Shown one piece after another: positions 43,927-53,481 of a stretch of DNA of 64,000 nucleotides. The notes beneath the pieces were generated by a model, which worked only from the letters and a program-made list of their open reading frames with translations, did no database searches and was not told the origin of the DNA. The translations under genes were made by a program, and so were the position numbers. Position 1 is the stretch's first letter, and each line of letters begins with the position of its first letter. Source of the DNA: Phycisphaerales bacterium UBA7800 (GTDB lineage: Bacteria; Planctomycetota; Phycisphaerae; Phycisphaerales; Phycisphaeraceae); the NCBI GenBank assembly GCA_002480565.1, contig DLCK01000029.1, positions 1 through 64,000 of the forward strand, given 5' to 3'.

Positions 43927-45126
43927 ATGTTGGCCATGGAGAATCTACAGAACATACTCGACGAACTTCAACGTGGCGTGGATAGCATCTACAGCCTCGA
44001 AGAACTCAAACGTAAACTCGAATCCGGCCGCACGCTGAATATCAAACTGGGGATGGATCCAACTGCCCCGGATATCCATCTTGGGCATACCGTGGTCTTG
44101 CGAAAGATGCGTCAGTTTCAGGATCTGGGACATAAAGCCACACTGATCATCGGTGACTACACTGCTCGGATTGGTGATCCCACCGGTCGTGACAGCACTC
44201 GCCCGATTTTGGATGAAGCGACCATCGCCGCCAACGCTGACACCTACTTGCAGCAGGCAGGTAAGATTCTTGACACCTCGCCAGAGAAGCTCGAAGTCCG
44301 CTATAACTCCGAATGGCTGGCGAAACTCGGTTTTGCAGATGTACTCAAGCTCACCGGCCAGGTCACCGTTGGACAGATGCTTCATCGCGAGAATTTCAAA
44401 CTCCGCATGGCTCAGGAAAAAGAAATCGTCATCAGCGAGTTCATGTATCCATTGATGCAGGCTTATGACTCGGTGGTCATCAAAGCAGACGTGGAGCTTG
44501 GTGGCACGGATCAAACCTTCAACAATCTCATGGGCCGCCAACTTCAGGAAAAAGACGGGCAGGAAAAACAGGTCGTCATCGTCATGCCGATTCTTGTCGG
44601 TCTTGATGGCCATGAAAAAATGAGCAAGTCCAAAGGCAATTATGTTGCCGTCACGGATGAGCCCAACGACATGTTTGGCAAGATCATGAGTATCCCAGAC
44701 GAGCTGATGAAGAATTATTATGAACTGCTTACTGGTCTACCTACCGAACGAATCGGTTCCTTGCTTGACGATAAGATGACGCATCCGCGTGAAGCCAAAG
44801 ACATTCTCGGGCGCGTGATCGTCGAAGAATTTTATAGTCCCGGTGATGCGGTGGCTGCCAGTGAAGAGTTCCGAAGACGATTTGCAGAGAACAAGTTGCC
44901 TGCCGACTTGCCTACGGTTAAAGCCTCATCCAATCCCATCGGGCTTCTGGCACTCATCCGGGAAGCAGGCTTTGCGTCCAGTAACTCCGAAGCACGTCGC
45001 TTTGTCGAACAGGGAGCAGTGAGTCTCAACGGTGAAAAAACAACCGATGCCAAAGCCACGATACAAATCGCTGACAAGACCATCCTCAAAGTTGGCAAAC
45101 GCAAAATCTGTGAAGTGTCCGGATAA
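43927..45126 (+). CDS. tyrS: Tyrosyl-tRNA synthetase
   Basis: 399 residues. MDPTAPDIHLGHTVVLRKMR holds the HIGH-type motif, LIIGDYTARIGDPTGR the Rossmann loop, ELGGTDQTFNNLMGRQ the tRNA/Tyr site, and GHEKMSKSKGNYV the KMSKS loop. An S4 RNA-binding domain closes the protein (RRFVEQGAVSLNGEK). This is the TyrZ-like bacterial branch. The ATG at 43927 is chosen; upstream in-frame starts add a non-conserved stretch. The gene stands alone, divergent from the sugar module on its left. Confidence 0.95.
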   Translation: MLAMENLQNILDELQRGVDSIYSLEELKRKLESGRTLNIKLGMDPTAPDIHLGHTVVLRKMRQFQDLGHKATLIIGDYTARIGDPTGRDSTRPILDEATIAANADTYLQQAGKILDTSPEKLEVRYNSEWLAKLGFADVLKLTGQVTVGQMLHRENFKLRMAQEKEIVISEFMYPLMQAYDSVVIKADVELGGTDQTFNNLMGRQLQEKDGQEKQVVIVMPILVGLDGHEKMSKSKGNYVAVTDEPNDMFGKIMSIPDELMKNYYELLTGLPTERIGSLLDDKMTHPREAKDILGRVIVEEFYSPGDAVAASEEFRRRFAENKLPADLPTVKASSNPIGLLALIREAGFASSNSEARRFVEQGAVSLNGEKTTDAKATIQIADKTILKVGKRKICEVSG

Positions 45127-45318
45127 CACATCACTGAACACCACTTGCCCTATTCAGGTTAGCCCCAAGGTCTATACAACGACGCACGAATGATGAAAAA
45201 AGTGATCTGCGTTTATCTATAACGGAAGTGGACGATCTGCAATTACGATGATTGACATAGGAATACGGCGGACACTGACCACACGGGACAATGTCTGTAC
45301 GTTTGGTAGTCAATCATC

Positions 45319-47643
45319 ATGCGCAAACAGACCACATCATCCTGGCTGCATCTTAAAGCAATCCTGCGTCATGTCAGATTGGCTTATTCCTCACCGATCC
45401 CCAGACGTATTCTAATCGTCATGGTCGCCTTGAACCTGATTGTCTGCTCATTGGCTACTTGGCAATACTACAACTGGTCCTATCAACAGGATATGGCACA
45501 TCGCAAACAACTCACCGCGCACATCCTCTCGCAATTCAAGCGATATGAGTCAATACTACTGGGATGCAACAGCTTCTTTAATGCCAGCAACGAAGTCACC
45601 AATGATGAATGGGATCAATTCATTGAAGGGTTGAAGATTAATAGTAAGTATCCAGCTCTGATTGATCTGGGCGTGATCCGATACAAACCTACAACTCTCA
45701 CTAGTTCTGATGACAATCCCGCTAAAGCCAATGCTCCCGAAGACTGGTCTGCCAAAATACTCAAGCGTTATTGCTTTGTTTTAGATGACCTTGAGGATAT
45801 CGAACGGTTTGACACATCCGCTTTAATCCGTGAAAAGCTTCTGGAATCTGCAAGAGACCGCAAGATTGTGTGCATGCCGACAATCGCCAATTGGCTCTGT
45901 GCGGAAAACTCATCCACATTGATGATGCCGTTGTACAAAGAAAAAAACAATTCCAAAAATTCCGACTCTGCTTTTGACATTGACAATTTGTACGGGTGGG
46001 TCGCTATCGCCATGGACTTGGACAAGTTAATTGAGCTTAACACGATCAACGCAGTCAATGGCGAAATAATTAAGCTTACATATGTCGATTCTGATCTATT
46101 GGCAAATGATCACATCTCTTTGGAAAACCTTCAAAAGGACATGAACGGCCCCCAATCAAAGACGACGCATCATATCGCAGGCGGTGTCTGGGCAGTACAA
46201 ATCACCGAACAGCCCTCAGCACAAGCTAGTATCGTATTCCTGCTGCTGAGTAGTATTCTAATGGCAGGACTATTGATCAGTCTTCTGTTTAGTGGATTAC
46301 TGGGCGCTAGTATTTCGAGTCATCAACATGCCATGCAAATGATCGCGATCAAAAGCAAAGCGTTGATCGAATCCGAGCAACGCACGCGTGAAATTCTCGA
46401 TACGGCCAACGAAGCCTTTCTAGCATGTAATTTTACCGGACACATCGTCGATTGGAGTAAACAAGCACAGAGACTTTTCGGGTACAGCAAAGACCAAATC
46501 ATCGGACGGACGCTCACCCAAGCCATACTATTCGACAAACAACAGGTCGACGCGACACATGGCGGGTTAAGACAGCTTCTAGCAGGAAGTAGTAGTGGCC
46601 AACGCATCGAACTCACCGCACAAAATGCTTCTGGAAAAACCTTTCCTATTGAAATGTCCATCTCGCCAATGCAGACCAACGATGGTTTTATCTTTAACGC
46701 GTTCGTGCATGACATCACGGATCGCAAGATGATGCAGACCCAGCTCTCGCATGTTCAGAAACTCGAATCCATGGGCGAACTGGCGGCAGGTATTGCTCAT
46801 GAAATCAATACCCCAACGCAGTATGTCGGTGATAACACGCGGTTTCTCAAAGATGCATTTTCCGAGTTGGATCAAGCCCAGACTGCCGTCAGTGAATATG
46901 TCAATGCCATCAAAAATGAAGAATCGACACAGAACCCAGAATTTAAACATCTCCTTGAAGTGTTGGATACATTGGATTTGGAATTCCTGCACGAGGAAAT
47001 TCCCACCGCCATTGAACAGACCCTTGATGGGATCAGTCGTGTGGCTGAAATCGTGCGCTCGATGAAAAATTTTGCTCATCCGGGGACAGAAAACAAACAG
47101 CTCTGCAACCTCAATCAGGCAATCCAAAGCACCACGGTTGTCAGTCGCAATGTCTGGAAATATGTTTCAGACCTTAAACTGGACCTGGCACCTGATCTAC
47201 CACAAGTCAACTGCACGCCTGGCGAGATTAATCAGGTGGTTCTCAATCTGATTGTCAACGCGTCGCATGCCATTGAAGACAAGCAAAAGGCTTTGGGTGA
47301 TGAGAGCAAAGGCTTGATCACCATACACACAAGCCAAATAGGTGACAAAGTTAAAATCCAAGTCACCGATTCAGGTAACGGTATCCCCAGTGAAATACGA
47401 GACCGTATCTACGATCCGTTTAGCACCACCAAAGAAGTCGGACGCGGCACCGGCCAGGGATTGGCAATCGCGCGAACAGTGATTGTCGACAAACATATGG
47501 GCGAAATCAGCTTCGAAACTCAAGACGGTGAAGGGACCACGTTCACAATCATCCTCCCTATTGACTGTGAAACAGAGGTCGAAACAGAAGTCGATACCGA
47601 ACAAGAACAACAAACTGTTGATCAGGATCAAGAGAGCCATTAA
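45319..47643 (+). CDS. CHASE-PAS sensor histidine kinase
   Basis: 774 residues. Membrane helices at about 30-48 and 300-328 flank a periplasmic CHASE-like domain (WDQFIEGLKINSKYPALIDL). A PAS domain follows at 350-470 (ILDTANEAFLACNFTGHIVD, RLFGYSKDQIIGRT). The HisKA site is GELAAGIAHEINTPTQYVGD with the phospho-accepting His at 494. The ATPase has the N box QVVLNLIVNASHAIED and the G boxes VTDSGNGIP and GRGTGQGLAIA. The C-terminus is Glu/Thr-rich. The stop overlaps the start of the first HDOD regulator (TAATG), so kinase and regulator are co-translated. The signal is unknown; CHASE domains often sense small organic ligands. Confidence 0.93.
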   Translation: MRKQTTSSWLHLKAILRHVRLAYSSPIPRRILIVMVALNLIVCSLATWQYYNWSYQQDMAHRKQLTAHILSQFKRYESILLGCNSFFNASNEVTNDEWDQFIEGLKINSKYPALIDLGVIRYKPTTLTSSDDNPAKANAPEDWSAKILKRYCFVLDDLEDIERFDTSALIREKLLESARDRKIVCMPTIANWLCAENSSTLMMPLYKEKNNSKNSDSAFDIDNLYGWVAIAMDLDKLIELNTINAVNGEIIKLTYVDSDLLANDHISLENLQKDMNGPQSKTTHHIAGGVWAVQITEQPSAQASIVFLLLSSILMAGLLISLLFSGLLGASISSHQHAMQMIAIKSKALIESEQRTREILDTANEAFLACNFTGHIVDWSKQAQRLFGYSKDQIIGRTLTQAILFDKQQVDATHGGLRQLLAGSSSGQRIELTAQNASGKTFPIEMSISPMQTNDGFIFNAFVHDITDRKMMQTQLSHVQKLESMGELAAGIAHEINTPTQYVGDNTRFLKDAFSELDQAQTAVSEYVNAIKNEESTQNPEFKHLLEVLDTLDLEFLHEEIPTAIEQTLDGISRVAEIVRSMKNFAHPGTENKQLCNLNQAIQSTTVVSRNVWKYVSDLKLDLAPDLPQVNCTPGEINQVVLNLIVNASHAIEDKQKALGDESKGLITIHTSQIGDKVKIQVTDSGNGIPSEIRDRIYDPFSTTKEVGRGTGQGLAIARTVIVDKHMGEISFETQDGEGTTFTIILPIDCETEVETEVDTEQEQQTVDQDQESH

Positions 47644-48833
47644 TGCCTGAAAAATTGCACATAATATTTGTTGATGATGAGTTGAATATTCTTCAAGGAC
47701 TCCGTCGACAATTCCGCAGCCAACGTCACGAGTGGGAAATGCACTTTGTAGACAGCGGTGCTGCGACGATGGAGTTGCTTAAGACACGTCATTTTGATGT
47801 CATTGTCAGTGACATGCGTATGCCAGAGATGGATGGCGCCCAACTCCTATCACTGATCAAACAACAGTACCCGCATATGGTTCGCATTGTCCTCTCGGGA
47901 TACAGCGATCAAAACATGACATTGCGTGCAGCTGAATCTGCACATCGATATCTCTCTAAGCCCTGTGATGCTGAAGAACTCCAACAGACTGTACTCAAAT
48001 CATTAGCAATGCAACAGTCCATTCACAGTCATGAACTCATTGATCTGGTTGCACAAGTTGATGCGTTGCCCTCTCCTCCTGCGCTTTACCAGGAACTCAC
48101 TGAACTCATTGAGTCAGAATATTCCAATGTGCAGATCATCAGTCATACGATCCGCAAAGACCCTGCAATGACCGCCAAAATTTTGCAGTTGGTTAACTCC
48201 AGTTTCTTTGGTCTACGTCAGCGTGTAACCAACGTCGCTGATGCAGTTAAATTACTGGGGCGAGCATTAATTCATTCCATCGCCCTTTCAGCTAATTTGT
48301 TTCGTCAACTCAACAGCCCTCACAAACAATTGACCAACCTGTGGGAACATAGTTATGAAGTCGCCTGTCTTGCAAGACATATCACCATGCACCAGCAACT
48401 CCCCAAGGAGATGGCTGATGCCGCCTTTACTGCTGGTTTATTGCACGATACAGGCAAGCTTGTCCTCTCCACGCGTATGAGCGACCAATACACGAAGATA
48501 CTCGATGAAGTCGAAACCACTGGCAATCCTGACTGGCAAATTGAAAAAGAAGCATTTGGATTCAACCACGCGGACATTGGTGGATACCTGCTTAAACTCT
48601 GGGGACTCCCTGATCACGTGGTCAGTGGGGTTGTTTTTCATCACGAACCAATGGCCAGCCATGAAAACCAATTTACGCTGCTCTGTGCCGTACATGTTGC
48701 AGATCATCTGATTTCCCGACAACATAATCCCGGCAAACCCAATATGCTCGACCGTGAGTACATCGACCATCTTGGACTCAACGATTCCATTGCCAACTGG
48801 GAAGCATTGGTGACCAAGGCCAGTGCAGCATAG
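47643..48833 (+). CDS. Response regulator with HDOD output domain
   Basis: 396 residues. A receiver domain (residues 4-120) has FVDDELN, the phospho-acceptor Asp57 in VIVSDMRMPEMDG, and the Lys in YLSKPCD. An HDOD domain follows (residues 135-335): IRKDPAMTAKILQLVNSSFF and AFTAGLLHDTGKLVLS. HDOD domains lack phosphodiesterase activity and act in signalling. It is coupled to the histidine kinase by a 1-bp overlap and is its most likely partner. It is a paralogue of the regulator at 50288..51496. Confidence 0.93.
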   Translation: MPEKLHIIFVDDELNILQGLRRQFRSQRHEWEMHFVDSGAATMELLKTRHFDVIVSDMRMPEMDGAQLLSLIKQQYPHMVRIVLSGYSDQNMTLRAAESAHRYLSKPCDAEELQQTVLKSLAMQQSIHSHELIDLVAQVDALPSPPALYQELTELIESEYSNVQIISHTIRKDPAMTAKILQLVNSSFFGLRQRVTNVADAVKLLGRALIHSIALSANLFRQLNSPHKQLTNLWEHSYEVACLARHITMHQQLPKEMADAAFTAGLLHDTGKLVLSTRMSDQYTKILDEVETTGNPDWQIEKEAFGFNHADIGGYLLKLWGLPDHVVSGVVFHHEPMASHENQFTLLCAVHVADHLISRQHNPGKPNMLDREYIDHLGLNDSIANWEALVTKASAA

Positions 48834-48844
48834 GAAGCAGATAT

Positions 48845-50116
48845 ATGTCCCCCGACAAGCCCAACGAAACAATTCTTTTTGTGGATGATGAGCCTAATGT
48901 ACTTAGCGGTATCCGTCGCCAGTTGCACAAGACGTTTCATGTCGTCACCGCTGAAGGCCCACACAAAGCGTTGGAAGTCATCAAAGAGAGTACCACGCCG
49001 TTTGCCATTATCGTCGCCGACATGCGCATGCCACAGATCAATGGTGTTGAACTCCTCAAACAGGTGGCAACTCTAACACCCAACACCGTTCGTATGATGC
49101 TCACTGGCAATGCCGATCAGCAGACTGCCATCGACGCAATCAATCTTGGCAATATATTTCGATTCCTCAATAAACCTTGCAGTCCTGAACAACTCACACA
49201 AGCCATCGAAGCAGGAATCAAGCAGTACCGTCTTGTCACTGCTGAGCGTGAGTTGCTGGAAAAAACACTTCGTGGCAGCATTCGCATTCTCACTGAAATC
49301 CTATCAATCGCAGACCCAGAGAGCTTTGGCCGATCCGAAAAAATCCGACATAAAATCAAACTCATGCTTCCCAAGATGCAACTCGACAAACCATGGGAGT
49401 TGGATCTGGCAGCCATGCTCGCGCCATTAGGGACCGTGACAATCCCCCGTGACCTGATCATCAAACAGGCCAATGACGAGTCATTGCTAGCCAACGAACG
49501 ACAGGTCATCGACAGCGCCCCGGAAATAGCGCACCGCTTGATTCAAAATATCCCCCGACTGGGTGAAGTCTCGCAAATCGTGCTCTACCAAAAAAAATAC
49601 TATGACGGCAGCGGCTTTCCAGCCAATGACGTCAAAGGTGATGACATCCCTCTGGGCGCTCGTGTCTTGCGAATACTTGTCGATGTGATCGAACTTGAAG
49701 AAAACAATCATCCCGTCAACGATGTGGTCGCCATCATGCGTCGCAAACCACATCTTTACGATCCACATCTGCTTGACCTTGCGTTGGGAACACTTGCAGA
49801 AACACAGGTCACCGTTCGCAAGAAAATCAATATTTATGATCTGCGTGTGGGCATGATTATTGCGGATGATGTCTGCATGTCCAATGGCGCACTACTGATC
49901 CGCAGTGGGCAAATTATTTCCAACACTATCAAGGAACGCCTGACGAACTATTACTTCTCAGGACGTATCACCGATCACATCATTGTGTTGACCACTGAAG
50001 AACTCAGTGCTGACCAACCAGCAGAAAACCAATCATCAACGACAACTTCAGACTCTGATTCTCAAACGCCCAAACTCTCGTCACAATTGATATCGGACGA
50101 CGGCTATATCAGCTGA
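48845..50116 (+). CDS. Response regulator with degenerate HD-GYP domain
   Basis: 423 residues. The receiver domain (residues 8-125) has FVDDEPN, phospho-acceptor Asp59 in IIVADMRMPQING, and FLNKPCS. The second half follows the RpfG-type HD-GYP layout (LDLAAMLAPLGTVTIP, YDGSGFPANDVKGDDIPLGA, IYDLRVGMIIADDV), but the HD metal pair is missing and GYP is GFP, so c-di-GMP hydrolysis is not expected. GGAAG precedes the ATG 11 bp after the HDOD gene. It may act as a binding or scaffold protein in the same system. The tail of about 30 residues is Ser/Thr-rich. Confidence 0.88.
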   Translation: MSPDKPNETILFVDDEPNVLSGIRRQLHKTFHVVTAEGPHKALEVIKESTTPFAIIVADMRMPQINGVELLKQVATLTPNTVRMMLTGNADQQTAIDAINLGNIFRFLNKPCSPEQLTQAIEAGIKQYRLVTAERELLEKTLRGSIRILTEILSIADPESFGRSEKIRHKIKLMLPKMQLDKPWELDLAAMLAPLGTVTIPRDLIIKQANDESLLANERQVIDSAPEIAHRLIQNIPRLGEVSQIVLYQKKYYDGSGFPANDVKGDDIPLGARVLRILVDVIELEENNHPVNDVVAIMRRKPHLYDPHLLDLALGTLAETQVTVRKKINIYDLRVGMIIADDVCMSNGALLIRSGQIISNTIKERLTNYYFSGRITDHIIVLTTEELSADQPAENQSSTTTSDSDSQTPKLSSQLISDDGYIS

Positions 50117-50287
50117 TCCCTTGACAACCCCTACAAACAAAACAATCCTCATATCTGTCGCTTTCGTCACACAACACATTGCGTCCGAGAAGTTATCACT
50201 ATCACAAAAGCATTACTAAAACTCGAATTGTATGGTTCACATACCTCAGTTTCACTGCTACCGACTCGATGATGAAAGGACGCAGAT

Positions 50288-51496
50288 ATGACGCAACAGA
50301 TTGACAGGATCGTTTTCGTTGATGACGACCCACAGGTACTTCGCGCATTGGAAGTCTTATTACGGTCTCGCAAGAACCAATGGGAAGTTCATTATCTCAA
50401 CAGCGCTCAGGCAGCTTTAAATTTAATGGATGCCCAGCGCGTCGACGTACTGGTCACCGACATGATGATGCCGATGATGGATGGCAGTACCTTACTTAAC
50501 CATGTGGTGCAAAAGCATCCGGAAATCTTCCGTGTGGTCATGTCCGCCAATACCGATCGTCAACAGACCCTGGCTAACCTGGACTTGATCCATCAATACA
50601 TCACTAAACCCGTCACAGGCCACGAACTGATTCACGTTGTCGACCGAGCCTGTCAATTGCGTAAACTTGTCTGTCATGAAGGTCTTCGTCGACACATTGC
50701 ACAGATCAACATGATTCCCTGTCGACCTCAAACCTATCGCAAACTCAGAGAACTACTCTCACAACCAATCTTTGCACACAATGCCATCAGCCAGGTGATC
50801 AGCCGTGATCCGGGCATGACCAGCAAACTGCTTCAATGGGTCAACTCCAACTTCTTTGGCATCCGCCAACGCATCACGGATGTGCATCAAGCGGTGAATC
50901 TGCTCGGTGCAGACCTGTTATATGACATCGTTGAAAAATGCCACGCCTTTGACGAACCCTCTACCCTGAGTCCAAGCCAGATTGAACGCAATGAACTCTG
51001 GGATCACAGTGTCAGAGTCGCCGCTTACGCCAAGGCCATTATGGTCAATCAAGTCCATGCCCAGCAACAGGACTTTCAGGACGCGCACACCGCAGGTTTG
51101 CTCCATGACATTGGTAAATTGATCATGGTCGAATATTTTGGCAGACGCTACACCCAACTCATGCACAAGGCACATGACATGTCGCTGAACCTGCGTGAAT
51201 TGGAACTTGAAGAACTGGGCGTCACCCACGGGCAGGTCGGCGCGTATCTGTTAGGACTTTGGGGACTTCCCGACTGCATCATCGACGCAGTAGCCAATCA
51301 CGATCAACCTGCTCAGCCAATGGAAGCTGGCATGACGCTTCAAGCAATTGTCTATATGGCCAACATGATGGACCAGAACGAAGTCGGCCCCAGACAGTAT
51401 CCCAATACTCAGGCGATTGACCCGGACATGCTTGTGGATACGATCCGTAAGGACACCGTCGGACGTCTGGACCTTGCCATCAGTATCGCAGCATAA
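50288..51496 (+). CDS. Response regulator with HDOD output domain
   Basis: 402 residues. Receiver domain: FVDDDPQ, phospho-acceptor Asp58 in VLVTDMMMPMMDG, and YITKPVT. HDOD domain: ISRDPGMTSKLLQWVNSNFF and HTAGLLHDIGKLIM. It is a clear paralogue of the regulator at 47643..48833, with the middle degenerate HD-GYP gene lying between them. AAGGACGCAG precedes the ATG. The 171-bp gap before it may hold its own promoter. Confidence 0.93.
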   Translation: MTQQIDRIVFVDDDPQVLRALEVLLRSRKNQWEVHYLNSAQAALNLMDAQRVDVLVTDMMMPMMDGSTLLNHVVQKHPEIFRVVMSANTDRQQTLANLDLIHQYITKPVTGHELIHVVDRACQLRKLVCHEGLRRHIAQINMIPCRPQTYRKLRELLSQPIFAHNAISQVISRDPGMTSKLLQWVNSNFFGIRQRITDVHQAVNLLGADLLYDIVEKCHAFDEPSTLSPSQIERNELWDHSVRVAAYAKAIMVNQVHAQQQDFQDAHTAGLLHDIGKLIMVEYFGRRYTQLMHKAHDMSLNLRELELEELGVTHGQVGAYLLGLWGLPDCIIDAVANHDQPAQPMEAGMTLQAIVYMANMMDQNEVGPRQYPNTQAIDPDMLVDTIRKDTVGRLDLAISIAA

Positions 51497-51686
51497 TTTG
51501 CCTGTCATACCATCCCGTTAAGACCTCGTGCTTGCTTGAGCACCGCAAGTCAATGCGATGCAGGTGAGGATATTGATCAAGATACTTGCACCAGATTCAC
51601 ATCCGATGCTCAATTAACTGCAACGCACGAGTTGTAAACGGGATCGGTAACATTGAAAAATCGATCGTTACCATTCCGCCTCAATG

Positions 51687-51725
51687 AAACAGGCTCCGTG
51701 TTTGTCGCACGGAGCCTGTTTTTTT
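51687..51725. terminator. Bidirectional Rho-independent terminator
   Basis: AAACAGGCTCCGTG pairs with CACGGAGCCTGTTT, a 14-bp stem with a 7-base loop, followed by T. It separates the regulator cluster (+) from citrate synthase (-). Confidence 0.92.
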
Positions 51726-51763
51726 GTATGTCTATTTAATTGTCGTTTAAATGGCGTCGACTG

Positions 51764-53056
51764 TTATCGTTTTTCCATTGGAACGTAATCACGTTCATTG
51801 GCACCGACATAAATCTGACGCGGGCGAGCAATGCGGCCGGTGGGATTGTCGAAGGCTTCTTTCCAGTGAGCAATCCAACCGGGCATACGACCGATGGCAA
51901 ACATCACGGTAAACATATCCGTGGGGATACCCATCGCACGAAGAATAATACCCGAGTAGAAGTCAACGTTCGGATACAGGTTGCGATCCTTGAAGTAGCT
52001 GTCATTAAGAGCAACTTCTTCAAGTTCACGAGCCAAGTCAAGCAAGGGATCCTGGACACCAAGCTTGGCCAAAACCACGTCGGCAATACCCTTGAGGATT
52101 TTTGCGCGGGGGTCAAAGCTCTTGTACACACGGTGTCCAAAGCCCCAAAGAAGTTCTTCCTTGTTGCGGACGCGTTCAAGATACTTGTCCATGGGGATGC
52201 CTTCATCCTTGATGTACTGAAGCATCTTGAGCACTGCAACGTTTGCACCGCCGTGCTTGGGACCCCAAAGGGCACAGACACCAGCAGAGCAGCTTGCAAA
52301 AAGATTGGCACCGGAGGAAGCAACCATCTTGACCGTCGAGGTCGAGCAGTTCTGTTCGTGATCAGCATGGAGAATCAAGAACAAACGCAAGGCCTGAGCA
52401 ACATCGGGATCCGGTTCATGATTCTGATAAGGAATCGAGAACATCATGTGCAGGAAGTTATTGCAGTATGACAAATCAGGACGTGGGTAGATGATCGGTT
52501 CACCGATTGAGGTCTTGTAAGCAGCAGCGGCGATGGTTCGGACCTTGGAGATCAAACGGGCAGCAGCTGTTTCAAAGTTCGAATCGTCTTCCATCGTCAT
52601 CACGTCGGGGTGATAACAACTCACGGCATTGATCATGGCAGAAAGTGTAGCCATAGGATGTGCATTGGCGGGGAAGCCGTCATAGTTCTTGTGCAGACCT
52701 TCGTGAAGCATTTCATGCTCAGTGAGCAGTCCACGGAAGTTGGCAAGCTTTTCCTTTGAAGGCAATTCGCCGTAGATCAAAAGCAGTGCCGTTTCGATGA
52801 ACGTACTGTGCTCTGCGATCTGCTCAATAGGAATACCGCGATAACGCAGAATCCCTTTTTCACCATCAATGAAAGTGATGGCCGACTTGCATGAGCCGGT
52901 GTTGCCATAACCATCATCGAGAGTGATGTAACCCGTCTGTGCACGGAGCTTGGAAATATCCAAACCGTGCTCATTTTCCGTACCCACTACGATTGGAAGT
53001 TCAATATCCTTATCGTCGAGTTTCACATTAACTGAATTGCTTGCTGTTGCTGTCAT
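51764..53056 (-). CDS. gltA: Citrate synthase
   Basis: 430 residues, type II (bacterial hexameric) length. The active-site blocks are LHADHEQNCSTSTVKM (His), GFGHRVYKSFDPRAKI (His and Arg), and NVDFYSGIILRAMGIP with the catalytic Asp. The N-terminal extension with ELPIVVGTENEHGLD is typical. The enzyme condenses oxaloacetate and acetyl-CoA, the entry of the TCA cycle. AGGAG lies ahead of the ATG. It is on the same strand as, but 424 bp downstream of, atpA, and has its own transcription signals. Confidence 0.97.
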   Translation of the reverse strand: MTATASNSVNVKLDDKDIELPIVVGTENEHGLDISKLRAQTGYITLDDGYGNTGSCKSAITFIDGEKGILRYRGIPIEQIAEHSTFIETALLLIYGELPSKEKLANFRGLLTEHEMLHEGLHKNYDGFPANAHPMATLSAMINAVSCYHPDVMTMEDDSNFETAAARLISKVRTIAAAAYKTSIGEPIIYPRPDLSYCNNFLHMMFSIPYQNHEPDPDVAQALRLFLILHADHEQNCSTSTVKMVASSGANLFASCSAGVCALWGPKHGGANVAVLKMLQYIKDEGIPMDKYLERVRNKEELLWGFGHRVYKSFDPRAKILKGIADVVLAKLGVQDPLLDLARELEEVALNDSYFKDRNLYPNVDFYSGIILRAMGIPTDMFTVMFAIGRMPGWIAHWKEAFDNPTGRIARPRQIYVGANERDYVPMEKR

Positions 53057-53481
53057 CGTTCTCCTACCTGTCTGACGGGGGGTTAATATTGCTGATAGGG
53101 CTAAATCAAATTACACCGCGGTTGTTAATCCACGCAGGATTTAACAGACAATTACGTCTCTAAATCAACTAAAACAAAGAACTTGCCGGAAACAGATCTT
53201 TTTTGATCTTCCACCAGATTCATCTTAGCAACGCTTGGCGTTACTAGCCAGTCCCACTTTATCAAGAACTGGAAAAATCAATATCAGTCGGACTTAGAAG
53301 ATTTTTGGATCGTATGATCCACACGACAATCTAACCACAAGTTCCAGCCATCCATTGCTGAAAACCGACTTATATCATGCATTATTTTGCTGTGGGGGCA
53401 CTTTGACCGCAGAGCTTTTGCATGCAAACTGAAGACTCGGCAGTCTTCGTTGACTGCCGAGTCTCAGAAATTTCTTACAGA
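53057..53481. other. Gap between gltA and atpA where atpG, atpD and atpC would be expected
   Basis: 425 bp with no gene on either strand. It holds the gltA upstream region and, next to atpA, a hairpin at 53433..53464. No trace of atpG, atpD or atpC is seen. The rest shows no recognisable structure. Confidence 0.6.
53433..53464 (-). terminator. Hairpin at the end of atpA
   Basis: A 13-bp stem with arm AGACTCGGCAGTC around TTCGTT. It lies 18 bp after the atpA stop. On the minus strand only a weak T-rich tract follows, so it may be an RNA-stabilising hairpin rather than an efficient terminator. Confidence 0.6.
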
